A model generated the notes under the pieces. That model saw only the letters and a list, made by a program, of their open reading frames with translations, did no database searches and was not told the DNA's origin. Positions 47,473 to 55,657 of a DNA stretch of 64,000 nt are shown piece by piece. The DNA comes from Micromonospora vinacea. Its GTDB lineage: Bacteria > Actinomycetota > Actinomycetes > Mycobacteriales > Micromonosporaceae. Both the position numbers and the translations under genes were made by a program. The stretch is from the NCBI RefSeq assembly GCF_015751785.1, contig NZ_JADOTY010000001.1:7276503-7340502 (forward strand). The letters are read 5' to 3'. The stretch's first letter is position 1, and each line of letters opens with the position of its first letter.

Positions 47473-47954
47473 CCCCAACCCCGCCCACCCCTCGCGATCT
47501 TGCACTTTCTGTCCCGACCCAAGGGCCCGCCCGTGGTTTCCAGACCACAACAACGGTAAGCAGTTGATCTAGGCGCTAACCTTGGTGACTTCCTCCAGCT
47601 GACGGTCGCCGGACAGTCACCTCGCTTCCCGTGATCCCGGTACGTGGGACGCGAGCACTAGCGGGCGCTGGATTGGCTGGTCAACGCCGAGTTGGTAGCG
47701 GCGGACCGCATTCATGTTTGATCTTGACTGGGACGCGAGGCCGCAGGCCACAGGCCACAGGCCACAGGCCACAGGCCACAGGCCACAGGCCACAACGATT
47801 ACGAACTAAACGTTACATAGCAGATCAATACTGGACTTAATCGACTTATGTCGATATGTTGGCCTACCTGAGTAGCACGGGGTTCTCAGGCGTACACGCA
47901 GCGCTGACCCTCGCTTGCTGCATAGCCAGAGTTGCGGGGGAGGCGACGCTGCCA
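47473..47954. other. Intergenic, AT-enriched region before the sigma factor
   Basis: A 482-base gap with no credible gene. The right half (about 47790-47860) is visibly AT-rich for this genome (ACGAACTAAACGTTACATAG). A 7-bp tandem array sits in the middle. A promoter for the sigma-factor operon is likely here, but I cannot place it. Confidence 0.5.
47744..47792. repeat. 7-bp tandem repeat, seven perfect copies
   Basis: The unit CAGGCCA is repeated seven times without error over 49 bases, ending in CAACG. It lies 163 bases before the sigma-factor start, so slippage would alter promoter spacing only if the promoter spans it. Confidence 0.92.
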
Positions 47955-48497
47955 ATGACGAACGAAGTAGACAAGGTGGAGTTCGAAAGATTTGTCCGCT
48001 CAATTCAACATTGGCTACGGCGTGAGGCTTATTACATCTGCGGCGACTGGTACGAGGCGGAGGATCTTGTTCAGGCGGCGCTACTCAAGGTGTACCAGCG
48101 CTGGAACCGGTTGGATCGGCGGACAGGACTCGGCGCCTACGCCCACCGTGTCGTGGTCCGCAACTTTCTGACAGAACGTCGTCGGCCGCGCTGGCGACAC
48201 GAGAGCACCACAATGCCCATCACCGCAACGGATATCGTGCTGGCTCCTGCGTCGCATACTGCCGTCGATGATCGTTTATCCCTGTTGCCCATGCTGCAAC
48301 GGCTAGGTCCGCGTCAGCGGGCCGTCCTCACCTTGCGCTTCTTCTGCGACCTCAGCGTCACGCAGACAGCACAGGCGCTCGGGTGCACGACGGGAACGGT
48401 GACCAGCCAGACCGCGCGAGCGCTCGAGGCACTGCGTCGCGATCTAGGAAGTCGACCGCCGCCGCGTGCAGCATGCGCCGCCCGACCTCGCGTGTAA
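47955..48497 (+). CDS. SigE-family ECF RNA polymerase sigma factor
   Basis: A 180-residue ECF sigma factor. Region 2 (about 5-70) includes EFERFVRSIQHWLRREAYYICGDWYEAEDLVQAALLKVYQRWNRL, and region 4 (about 115-165) includes LQRLGPRQRAVLTLRFFCDLSVTQTAQALGCTTGTVTSQTARALEALR, the pattern of the actinobacterial SigE-like family (TIGR02983). ATG 47955 is used, with a GGGGAGG 11 bases upstream, which is rather far. No anti-sigma gene is adjacent; the following genes are a secreted protein and a putative lipoprotein. Base composition is less GC-rich than neighbours. Confidence 0.85.
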   Translation: MTNEVDKVEFERFVRSIQHWLRREAYYICGDWYEAEDLVQAALLKVYQRWNRLDRRTGLGAYAHRVVVRNFLTERRRPRWRHESTTMPITATDIVLAPASHTAVDDRLSLLPMLQRLGPRQRAVLTLRFFCDLSVTQTAQALGCTTGTVTSQTARALEALRRDLGSRPPPRAACAARPRV

Positions 48498-48536
48498 GTA
48501 GCAGCGTGCATCAATGGTTAACGGAGGAGCCAGTCA

Positions 48537-49487
48537 ATGAAGTTGCATCGCACACTCGCCACCGTGACCGCCGCACTAGTGGCCGGTCCGATGCTGATGG
48601 CGGTAGCGGCGCAAGCCGCGCCGGCAGGCGAAGAGAAGGCCTGGAGCCCGGCCCTGCTGTCCGCCGAGCCTCTGTACAGCGGCTCGGCCGTTCGCCTGCG
48701 CTACACCGAAGGGATCACCGTCGTCGCGTCCGCCGGCGCGAAGGTGATCTTCACGGGTTCCCTGTCTCCGACCACCACGCAGGACGGTCGGCGCGTTTAC
48801 GACCGCGAGGTGCAGATCGTTGACCCACAGGGCGTAGGCCAGTCCTCGGCCGAGGCCGCCGCATACTCGGCTGCGGGCCGCAGCGTCTACGCCGACGCAC
48901 TCGCTGCGGGATTCAGCCCTGCCGAGGCGTGGCGGGAGGCACAACCACAGGGCGTCGCACTCCTGGATGAGCCACCGATTGCGGCCTCCGGCTGTGTCTA
49001 CAGCGAGACCAACTACCCGGACCCCGAATTCGAGTGGTCCGGCTGCTACAAGCTGTACAACGTGGATGATGCAGACGCCTCAGCTTGGTACGGGGCGGGC
49101 TCCGGGACAGCGCACGGCTGGGGCACCGGCGTGCTCGGCGGCGGCAAGGAACTATCGAAGGGATTCACCGAGATCACCTGGTCCGGTTCCGGCGCCGAGA
49201 TTATCGAGGCATCACCGTCTGCCAACCAGAACGGGATCAACTGCGGCCAGTTCACCGTCGGTCTGAGCCAGGTCGTCGAACTCTCGTACCAGGTGCCGCT
49301 CTGCAACGACGGCTGGAACGTGACCTGGAACCAGACGGTCCACAAGGTGGAATGGCACGGCGGTAGCGCAGGCGGTTCCAACGACAGCCGCAGCGCGTCG
49401 GGTGCCAGCACGGTAAGGCTGCCGTGGAGCACTCCCACCGTGTACATGAACTACCGCATCGGCTGGCAATACGCCTGCTTCTGCTGA
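48537..49487 (+). CDS. Secreted Cys-containing protein of unknown function
   Basis: A 316-residue exported protein; ATG 48537 has GGAGGAG seven bases upstream and lies 39 bases after the sigma factor stop. Residues 1-28 are a signal peptide ending VAAQAA. Residues about 60-150 are acidic/Ala-rich, and the C-terminal 170 are beta-rich with six Cys (SGCVYS, WSGCYKLY, GINCGQF, PLCNDGW, YACFC) and many aromatic residues. I do not recognise the family. The context suggests that its expression depends on the sigma factor. Confidence 0.7.
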   Translation: MKLHRTLATVTAALVAGPMLMAVAAQAAPAGEEKAWSPALLSAEPLYSGSAVRLRYTEGITVVASAGAKVIFTGSLSPTTTQDGRRVYDREVQIVDPQGVGQSSAEAAAYSAAGRSVYADALAAGFSPAEAWREAQPQGVALLDEPPIAASGCVYSETNYPDPEFEWSGCYKLYNVDDADASAWYGAGSGTAHGWGTGVLGGGKELSKGFTEITWSGSGAEIIEASPSANQNGINCGQFTVGLSQVVELSYQVPLCNDGWNVTWNQTVHKVEWHGGSAGGSNDSRSASGASTVRLPWSTPTVYMNYRIGWQYACFC

Positions 49488-49500
49488 CGTGACAACTTCG

Positions 49501-49532
49501 TCCCCGCGGCGGGCTATTGGTCGCCGCGGGGA
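49501..49532 (+). terminator. Terminator hairpin after the secreted protein
   Basis: TCCCCGCGGCG (49501-49511) pairs perfectly with CGCCGCGGGGA (49522-49532) around a ten-base loop, 13 bases after the stop. Confidence 0.75.
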
Positions 49533-49555
49533 CATCTAGCCGGAATACTCAAGAC

Positions 49556-50122
49556 ATGCGCACTCGCATCATCGCGATCGTCGTAGCCGGACTGCTCGCC
49601 GTGCAGGGTTGTGCTGCCGGGCATCCCGCCTCCGCCGGGCATCCGCCGACCACAGGCCGCCCCGTATTGTTGGACGCGCGTATACCCGGCTGGGAGACCT
49701 CCGCCTGGTTGGCCGAGGGCGCGTTCTGTGTACGCGCGGCCCGCGCCGGAGGGAAGCACGAAAAAGGCAAGGAGAACGAGAGCGTCTTCTGCGACCCCGC
49801 GCCCTCGGCTCTGGACACCATCGGTCCACCGCTGCTGCCTGCCAAACCGCTGCCCTACCCCGCGCCGTTGGACCCACAATCGCGGGAGATCATTCTGGTT
49901 GGGGCCGTGCGCGGTGCTGTCACCAGCGTCTCCGTGACCATGTTCGACCAGACTGCCACGGCCGCTGTCCATCCGCTGCCCGCGACCGGCGGTCGCCAGG
50001 TCGGCGCGTATGCGGTCTGGCTTCCCCGCGGCGACGCCGAGCCCGACGGGATGAACCTCACCGATATCACCGCCGTTGTCGGCCGCGACACCACTGGCCA
50101 GATCGTGGCCCAACTCGACTGA
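49556..50122 (+). CDS. Putative lipoprotein of unknown function
   Basis: A 188-residue exported protein from ATG 49556. The N terminus MRTRIIAIVVAGLLAVQGCAAG has a hydrophobic core and a lipobox-like VQGC, slightly off consensus at the second position, so lipidation by Lgt is likely but not certain. The mature part has two further Cys (GAFCVRA, VFCDP) and a beta-rich C terminus (VTSVSVTMFDQTATAAV, GAYAVWLPRGD). It follows the sigma factor and secreted protein with a hairpin between, and no ribosome site is obvious. Family not recognised. Confidence 0.65.
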   Translation: MRTRIIAIVVAGLLAVQGCAAGHPASAGHPPTTGRPVLLDARIPGWETSAWLAEGAFCVRAARAGGKHEKGKENESVFCDPAPSALDTIGPPLLPAKPLPYPAPLDPQSREIILVGAVRGAVTSVSVTMFDQTATAAVHPLPATGGRQVGAYAVWLPRGDAEPDGMNLTDITAVVGRDTTGQIVAQLD

Positions 50123-50164
50123 CAGTCTCATGTCCGAGTGCACTCTCGACGGGGCGGGGAGGGG

Positions 50165-50914
50165 TCAGCGCGGCGGGCGGGCGTCGGCCGTGAGGCGCAG
50201 CGGCGGCAGCAGCCGGGGCAGGTCGGCCGGGTCCGTTACCGGGCCGGGGAAGGCCAGCCGGACCCGACGCCGGGCGCCGGGTCGGCCGAGGGCCACCACC
50301 AGCCCGTAGCGGTCGATGCGCACCACCCGGGGCGGCCCGTCCGGCGCCTGCTCGGTCAGCCCGAGTTGCCGGCGCAGGTAATCGGCCACCTGGGCGCCGT
50401 GGCACTCGGCGAGGTCGGCGAGCAGGCGGGCCTCGACCGGGTGCACCGGGTCCGGCTCGGCCTCGGCGTACTCCACCGGGTCGATCCGGTGCACGACGCC
50501 GGCCCGCTCCCAGCGGACCTCGACCACCTCGAAGCGGACCAACCGGAACCGGGTGCCCAGGTCGAGCAGGTCGCCGGTCGGCTCCACCGCGGCGAAGTCG
50601 ACAGCCGCCTGGCGGGCCTCGTCGCCGCGCAGCTCGGCCGCCCAGCCGGACACCCAGGCGCGACCCAGGCCGGGCGCGCCTGCGGCGGGCGGCAGGTCGA
50701 GCACGTCGAGGACCACCGCGACGTCGCTGCCCCCGGCGGCCGGTTGCAGGGCGGCGGCCAGGTGGCTGGCCACCGGCACCAGCAGCAGCACCCGCCCGTC
50801 CGAGTCGGTGACGTGCCGGGCGTGGTGCGGGCCCGGCCGGTGGGCCAGGTGCACGAGGCCGGGCAGGCGGCCGGCGACGAGGGTACGGACGATCTCGGCG
50901 GAGTTGGGCCGCAT
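50165..50914 (-). CDS. DUF2470-domain protein under an iron box
   Basis: A 249-residue protein from ATG 50914 with AAGGAGG eight bases upstream. The N-terminal two thirds has a split-barrel-like flavin-type fold (IVRTLVAGRLPGLVHLAH, GRVLLLVPVASHLAAAL), and the C-terminal domain has DPVEYAEAEPDP, VEARLLADLAECHGAQVADYLR, typical of DUF2470 (HugZ-type haem-utilisation C-terminal domain). Such proteins are linked to haem degradation or haem-iron use. A good IdeR/DmdR-type iron box lies directly upstream, supporting iron-repressed expression. Enzymatic activity is not proven by sequence. Confidence 0.82.
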   Translation of the reverse strand: MRPNSAEIVRTLVAGRLPGLVHLAHRPGPHHARHVTDSDGRVLLLVPVASHLAAALQPAAGGSDVAVVLDVLDLPPAAGAPGLGRAWVSGWAAELRGDEARQAAVDFAAVEPTGDLLDLGTRFRLVRFEVVEVRWERAGVVHRIDPVEYAEAEPDPVHPVEARLLADLAECHGAQVADYLRRQLGLTEQAPDGPPRVVRIDRYGLVVALGRPGARRRVRLAFPGPVTDPADLPRLLPPLRLTADARPPR

Positions 50915-50934
50915 GGGCGCGACCTCCTTCAGAA

Positions 50935-50952
50935 GGTTAGGCTTACCTAACC
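50935..50952. promoter_or_regulatory. Iron box (IdeR/DmdR1-type operator)
   Basis: GGTTAGG-CTTA-CCTAACC is a 7-base-arm palindrome closely matching the actinobacterial iron box TTAGGTTAGGCTAACCTAA. It lies 20 bases before the DUF2470 gene start, within its ribosome site/promoter zone. Confidence 0.85.
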
Positions 50953-50999
50953 CGGAGCCTAGAGCACCCACCCGTCGGCGTCCACCACATCGCCGCACC

Positions 51000-52790
51000 T
51001 CACCGGGTCTGCTCCAGCCAGGAGGCGTAGAGCAGGCCGTACACCGAGTCGGCGTCGCGGACCAACTCGTCGTGCGGGCCGCGCTGCACCACCCGACCCC
51101 GGTCCACCACGATCACCTCGTCGGCGGCCTGCGCCGTGGAGAGCCGGTGCGCGATCGCGAGGGTGGTCCGACCCCGGGTGACCGCGTCCAGCGTGCGTTG
51201 CAGCCGCACCTCCGTCGCCGGGTCCACCGCGCTGGTCGCCTCGTCGAGCACAAGCAGGTCCGGGTCGGCCACGTACGCGCGGGCCAACGCGACGAGCTGT
51301 CGCTCCCCGACGCTGAGCGCCTCGCCGCGCTCCCCGACCGGGGTGTCCAGACCCGCCGGCAGACCCTCCAGCCAGTCCGACAGGCCCAGCTCGGTGAAGG
51401 CGGCCCTCAGCTGCTCGTCGGTCAACTCCGGCCGGGCGAACCGGACGTTGTCTCCCACTGTGGCGTCGAAGAGGAACCCGTCCTGCGGCACCATCACCAC
51501 GCGGGAGCGCAGCGAGCCGAACCGGACATCCGTCAGCGGCACCCCGGACAGCAGCACCGCCCCGTCCGACGGGTCCATCAGCCGGGTCAGCAACTTGGCG
51601 AAGGTGGTCTTGCCGCTGCCGGTCTCGCCGACCACCGCCACCCGGCTCTTCGCCGGGATCTCCAGGTCGATGTCGTGCAGCACCGGCGGACCACCCGGAT
51701 AGGCGAACCGCACCCCGGCGAACCGGATGTCCAGCGGCCCACCCGGCAACTCCCGCCCCTGCTCCCCCGGGTCGGCCACGTCCGGAGCGACGTCCAGCAC
51801 GTCCAGCACCCGACGCCAGCCGGCGATCGCGTTCTGCGCCTCGTTGAGCACCTCGGTGGCGATCTGCACCGGCTGGATGAAGAGCGTCACCAGGAAGAGG
51901 AACGCGGTCAACTGGCCGATCGACAGCGTGCCGTCCACCCCCAACAGCACGCCGAGGACCACCACGCCGGCCAGCGCCACCCCCGCCGCCAGCTCCCCGA
52001 CCGAGCTGCCCACGATGCTGATCCGGATCGCCCGCTGCTGCGCCAGCCGCTGCCTGTCGATCGCCTCGTCCAGCCGCCGCTCGGTGCGCCCGGCGATGCC
52101 GTACGCCCTGATCACCGGCGCGCCCACCACACTCTCGCCGATCGCGCCCAGCAACGTGCCGGTGCGTTGGCGCACCGTCGCGTACGCGCTGCCGAGGCGG
52201 CGCTGCAACTGCCGGATGACGAACACCGCCGGCAGGAACGCGGCCAACACCACAACTGTCAACTGCCAGGAGTACGCCAGCATGACGGCGGTGGTGACCA
52301 CCAGCTGACCGAGGTTGACCAGCAGGATCACCCCGCCCCACTGGAGGAACTGGGTGATCTGGTCCACGTCGCTGGTCACCCGCGAGACCAGCGAACCCCG
52401 CCGCTCCGACTGCTGGTGCAACATCGACAGGTCGTGCACGTGCCGGAAGGCCCGGGTCCGGACGTTGGCCAGCGCCGTCTCGCTGACCGTGAACAGCCGG
52501 CGCATCATCAGGTAGCCGCAGAGCGTGGTGATCGTCAGGATCGCCGCGGTGATCGCCACCACCGTCCAGACCACGTTCAGATTCAGACCGCCGACGAGGC
52601 CCCTGTCGATGCCCTGCTGCACGGCGACCGGCACGGCGACCCGACCGACCATGTAGACCAACGCCAGGCCCAGCGTGCCGACCAGGCCGATCCGTAGCTC
52701 CGGCGAGAGCGCCAGGCCCCGACGCAGGGTCTGCCAGGTGGTCTCCTCCCGCGCCTCCTGCGTGTCACTCGTTTCCGTAGCCGCGCTCAC
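51000..52790 (-). CDS. Heterodimeric ABC exporter half, catalytically intact nucleotide site
   Basis: A 596-residue half-transporter. GTG 52790 has AAAGG eight bases upstream. Six membrane helices (about 35-310) precede the nucleotide domain with Walker A GETGSGKT, Walker B LLVLDEATSAVDP with its catalytic Glu, and the switch His in LAIAHRLST. The signature is altered to LSVGERQLVA instead of LSGGQ. With the upstream gene it forms the heterodimer, and its altered signature completes the degenerate site of the partner. Substrate unknown; the TM287/288-type drug exporter group is likely. Confidence 0.92.
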   Translation of the reverse strand: MSAATETSDTQEAREETTWQTLRRGLALSPELRIGLVGTLGLALVYMVGRVAVPVAVQQGIDRGLVGGLNLNVVWTVVAITAAILTITTLCGYLMMRRLFTVSETALANVRTRAFRHVHDLSMLHQQSERRGSLVSRVTSDVDQITQFLQWGGVILLVNLGQLVVTTAVMLAYSWQLTVVVLAAFLPAVFVIRQLQRRLGSAYATVRQRTGTLLGAIGESVVGAPVIRAYGIAGRTERRLDEAIDRQRLAQQRAIRISIVGSSVGELAAGVALAGVVVLGVLLGVDGTLSIGQLTAFLFLVTLFIQPVQIATEVLNEAQNAIAGWRRVLDVLDVAPDVADPGEQGRELPGGPLDIRFAGVRFAYPGGPPVLHDIDLEIPAKSRVAVVGETGSGKTTFAKLLTRLMDPSDGAVLLSGVPLTDVRFGSLRSRVVMVPQDGFLFDATVGDNVRFARPELTDEQLRAAFTELGLSDWLEGLPAGLDTPVGERGEALSVGERQLVALARAYVADPDLLVLDEATSAVDPATEVRLQRTLDAVTRGRTTLAIAHRLSTAQAADEVIVVDRGRVVQRGPHDELVRDADSVYGLLYASWLEQTR

Positions 52791-52845
52791 CGGGCCCGCC
52801 TTTCGTTCGCGACTGCGGGGCTCCGCTGCGCTGCACTCCTCGCGC

Positions 52846-54729
52846 TCACCGATCCACCTCGATTTCCAGGCCCGACGGCAGCGGCGCCACGTCGTCGCCG
52901 TACGAACTCTCCTGCGCACGCTCGACCTCGGCCTGCTCGTAGGCGGTGACCAGGTCGACGTAGCCGGGCACGGTGGCCAACAACTCGCTGTGGGTGCCCC
53001 GGGCGACCACCCGGCCCTGCTCCACGTAGATGACCTCGTCGGCGAGCGCGATGGTGGCCCGGCGGTACGCCACCACCAGGATCGACGCGGCCGGAACCCC
53101 CGCCGCCGCGGTCGACGACCGCAGCCCCGCCAGGATGGCCGCCTCCACTCGAGGATCGACAGCGCTGGTCGCGTCGTCGAGCACCAGCAGGCGCGGTCGA
53201 CCGGCCAGCGCGCGGGCCAGGGTGAGCCGCTGGCGCTGACCGCCGGAGAGCGAGGTGCCCCGCTCGCCGACCATGGTGTCCAAGCCGTCGGGCAGCGCGG
53301 CGACGAAACCGTCCGCCTCGGCCAGCCGCAGCGCCGCCCAGACCACCTCGTCGTCGACACCGGGCCGGTCGAGGGCGATGTTGGCGCGGACCGTGTCGTC
53401 GAAGATGAAGGGCACCTGGGCGACCAGGGCCACAGTGCCGGCCAGCGACGCGGAGGTCAGCTCGCGCACGTCCACGCCGTCCAGGCACACGGTGCCGGAG
53501 TCCGGGTCGACGAGGCGCACCGCCAGCGACGCGATGGTGGACTTGCCGGCGCCGGTGGGCCCCACCAGGGCCACCGTCCGACCGGCGGGCACCGTGAAGC
53601 CGACCTCGCCGAGGACCTGCGCGCCGGGCGGGTGTGCTTCGGCCGGCGGGTAGGAGTAGTGCACGTCGTCGAAGGTGAGGGTGGCCGGACCGGCGCCGGC
53701 CCTATCGAGCACCCGCTGCCCGTACGGCATCTCGCCGGTGGCGTCGAGCACCCGGCGCACCCGGTCCCAGCCGGCGACGCTGCGTGGCAGCTCGGCCAGC
53801 ACCCAGCCGATGGCCCGCACCGGAAAGGCCAGCACTGTGAAGAGGAAGGCCACGCTGACCAGTTCGGTCACGCTGATCGCGCCCTGGCGCAGCCGGAACG
53901 CCCCGACCACCAGTACGGCGAGGGTGCCGAGGCTGGGCAGCGTCTCCAGCAGCGGGTCGAAGATGCCGCGCAGCCGGCCGACAGCGATCAGCGAGTCGCG
54001 CAACTCACCGGCGCGGCCCGCGAACCGGGCGGTCTCCTGGGCCTCGCGGCCCATCGTCTTGACCACTAGGGCGCCGTCGAAGCTCTCGTGGGCGATCCCG
54101 CTGACCTCGGCGCGCAGGCGCTGCGCCCGGGCCTGCCGGGGGGCCATCCGGCGGGAGTAGACGACGTTGAGCGCGAACAGCGCGGGGAAGACCGCGAGGC
54201 CGACCAGGGCGAGCGCCCAGTCGGTGGCGAAGAGCGACACGATCGCGCCGACCAGCATCACCAACGTGCCGACGGCGAACGGCAGCGGCGCGATCGGATA
54301 CCAGGCCGCCTCCACGTCGGAGTTGGCGTTGGACAGCAGGGTGCCGGTGGAGTTGCGGTGGTGCCAGGACAGCGGCAGCTCCAGGTACCGGCGGGTGACC
54401 CTGCGGCGGTAGGAGGCCTGGAGTCGGTACTGCATGTAGCCGGCGCCGAGCCGGCGGCCGAAGATGCCCGCCACCCGCAGCACGCTGATCCCGAACAACG
54501 CGGTAGCGGCCAGTGCCAGGGTGCCGGCGCCCACCTCGCCGCGTTCGATGGCCGGAAGCGCCACCTCACCGATGACCGACCCGACGACCCGGGCGCTGAC
54601 AATGATCATCCCGCCGAAGAGCACGCTGCCGACGACCGCCACCGAGAAGATCCGTGGCTGCTCACGGATCGCCTGTCGCAGGACGCCCAGCCCTCGACTG
54701 AGAACGTCCCGACTTGTCTTGCTCGCCAC
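52846..54729 (-). CDS. Heterodimeric ABC exporter half, degenerate nucleotide site
   Basis: A 627-residue half-transporter from GTG 54729; a TTG at 54753 with GGGAGA close by is an alternative. Six membrane helices (about 20-320) precede the nucleotide domain with Walker A GPTGAGKS and an intact signature LSGGQRQRLTLA. Walker B ends LLVLDDATSAVDP, with Asp in place of the catalytic Glu, and the switch His is replaced by Tyr in LVVAYRRATIA. These changes mark the degenerate ATP site of heterodimeric exporters. It is 55 bases upstream of its partner. Confidence 0.92.
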   Translation of the reverse strand: MASKTSRDVLSRGLGVLRQAIREQPRIFSVAVVGSVLFGGMIIVSARVVGSVIGEVALPAIERGEVGAGTLALAATALFGISVLRVAGIFGRRLGAGYMQYRLQASYRRRVTRRYLELPLSWHHRNSTGTLLSNANSDVEAAWYPIAPLPFAVGTLVMLVGAIVSLFATDWALALVGLAVFPALFALNVVYSRRMAPRQARAQRLRAEVSGIAHESFDGALVVKTMGREAQETARFAGRAGELRDSLIAVGRLRGIFDPLLETLPSLGTLAVLVVGAFRLRQGAISVTELVSVAFLFTVLAFPVRAIGWVLAELPRSVAGWDRVRRVLDATGEMPYGQRVLDRAGAGPATLTFDDVHYSYPPAEAHPPGAQVLGEVGFTVPAGRTVALVGPTGAGKSTIASLAVRLVDPDSGTVCLDGVDVRELTSASLAGTVALVAQVPFIFDDTVRANIALDRPGVDDEVVWAALRLAEADGFVAALPDGLDTMVGERGTSLSGGQRQRLTLARALAGRPRLLVLDDATSAVDPRVEAAILAGLRSSTAAAGVPAASILVVAYRRATIALADEVIYVEQGRVVARGTHSELLATVPGYVDLVTAYEQAEVERAQESSYGDDVAPLPSGLEIEVDR

Positions 54730-54889
54730 GCTCTCCCCCGCCGTAAGCCGCAATTATCTCCCTCATCCTTACCGGTCAGGGCCAGCACCGCCGACCCTGA
54801 CCGGATATGTCGACCGTCACGTACCGGACGTCGGCGTACCGTCGGCGCCGACCGGCGTCCGCTGTCGCGCGCCGACGGGCCACCGGGCC

Positions 54890-54895
54890 TACGAT
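54890..54895 (+). promoter_or_regulatory. -10 element for a leaderless transcript (TIGR03085 gene)
   Basis: TACGAT ends six bases before ATG 54902 with no ribosome site between them. Confidence 0.55.
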
Positions 54896-54901
54896 CGGGC
54901 C

Positions 54902-55531
54902 ATGCCGCGGTACGCCCGAGCCGAGCGCGAGGCGCTGGCCGATCTTCTCCTGGCCCTCGGGCCGTCCGCCCCGACGATCAACGAAGGCTGGGCGACCCGT
55001 GACCTGGCCGCGCATCTGGTGCTGCGGGAGCGCCGTCCGGACGCGGCGGGCGGGATCGTGCTGCCGCCGCTGCGCGGCTACGCCGAGCGGGTCCGTCGGC
55101 GACTCGCCGCAGGGCCCTATCCCGACCTGGTGGCGCAGGTGCGGCGACCGCCGCTGTGGAGCCCGATCAGCAACCCGGTGACCGACGAGTTGGCCAACAC
55201 GATGGAGTTCTTCATCCACCACGAGGACGTCCGGCGGGCCGGCTCCGGGTGGCAGCCGCGCGATCTGCCCGTCGGCCTGCAGAGCGCGCTCTGGAAGCGG
55301 GCCGCTCCGATGGCCCGGCTGGCACTGCGCCGCTTTCCGGCGGACCTCTACGTGCAGGCGCCCGGCCATGGTGAGGTCTCCGTCGGTCGCGGTGGTGAGC
55401 CGCTGCGCCTGGTCGGCGCCCCGGCGGAGTTGGTGCTGTTCTTCTCCGGCCGGCAACGGGTCGCCCGGGTCCAACTCAACGGTTCGGCGGAGGCGGCTCG
55501 GCGACTGCGCGCCGCCAACCTGGGCATGTGA
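54902..55531 (+). CDS. TIGR03085-family DinB-like protein
   Basis: A 209-residue protein of the actinobacterial TIGR03085/mycothiol maleylpyruvate isomerase-like group. The DinB-type four-helix bundle is shown by RAEREALADLLLALG, GWATRDLAAHLVLRERR with the first likely metal His, and the later TMEFFIHHEDVRRA with two more His. This triad normally holds zinc or nickel. The C-terminal strand set (YVQAPGHGEVSVGRGG, LVLFFSGRQRVARVQL) is usual in the family. Members use or conjugate mycothiol in some cases; here the role is unknown. It appears to be leaderless. Confidence 0.87.
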   Translation: MPRYARAEREALADLLLALGPSAPTINEGWATRDLAAHLVLRERRPDAAGGIVLPPLRGYAERVRRRLAAGPYPDLVAQVRRPPLWSPISNPVTDELANTMEFFIHHEDVRRAGSGWQPRDLPVGLQSALWKRAAPMARLALRRFPADLYVQAPGHGEVSVGRGGEPLRLVGAPAELVLFFSGRQRVARVQLNGSAEAARRLRAANLGM

Positions 55532-55657
55532 CTGTTTGTGCATAAACGGTCACGGGATAACTGTAGAAATTCCACACCCAGCGACACACATTGATACTTC
55601 CTCCCGTACGCTTCACCGCGCCGCTCCGCGCCGAGCGGCACGGAGTGGGGGCACATT

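Noticed and set aside
47631..47840. Plus-strand frame of 69 codons across the 7-bp array
   Set aside because: The translated RPQATGH repeats are produced by the CAGGCCA array. There is no ribosome site and no domain.
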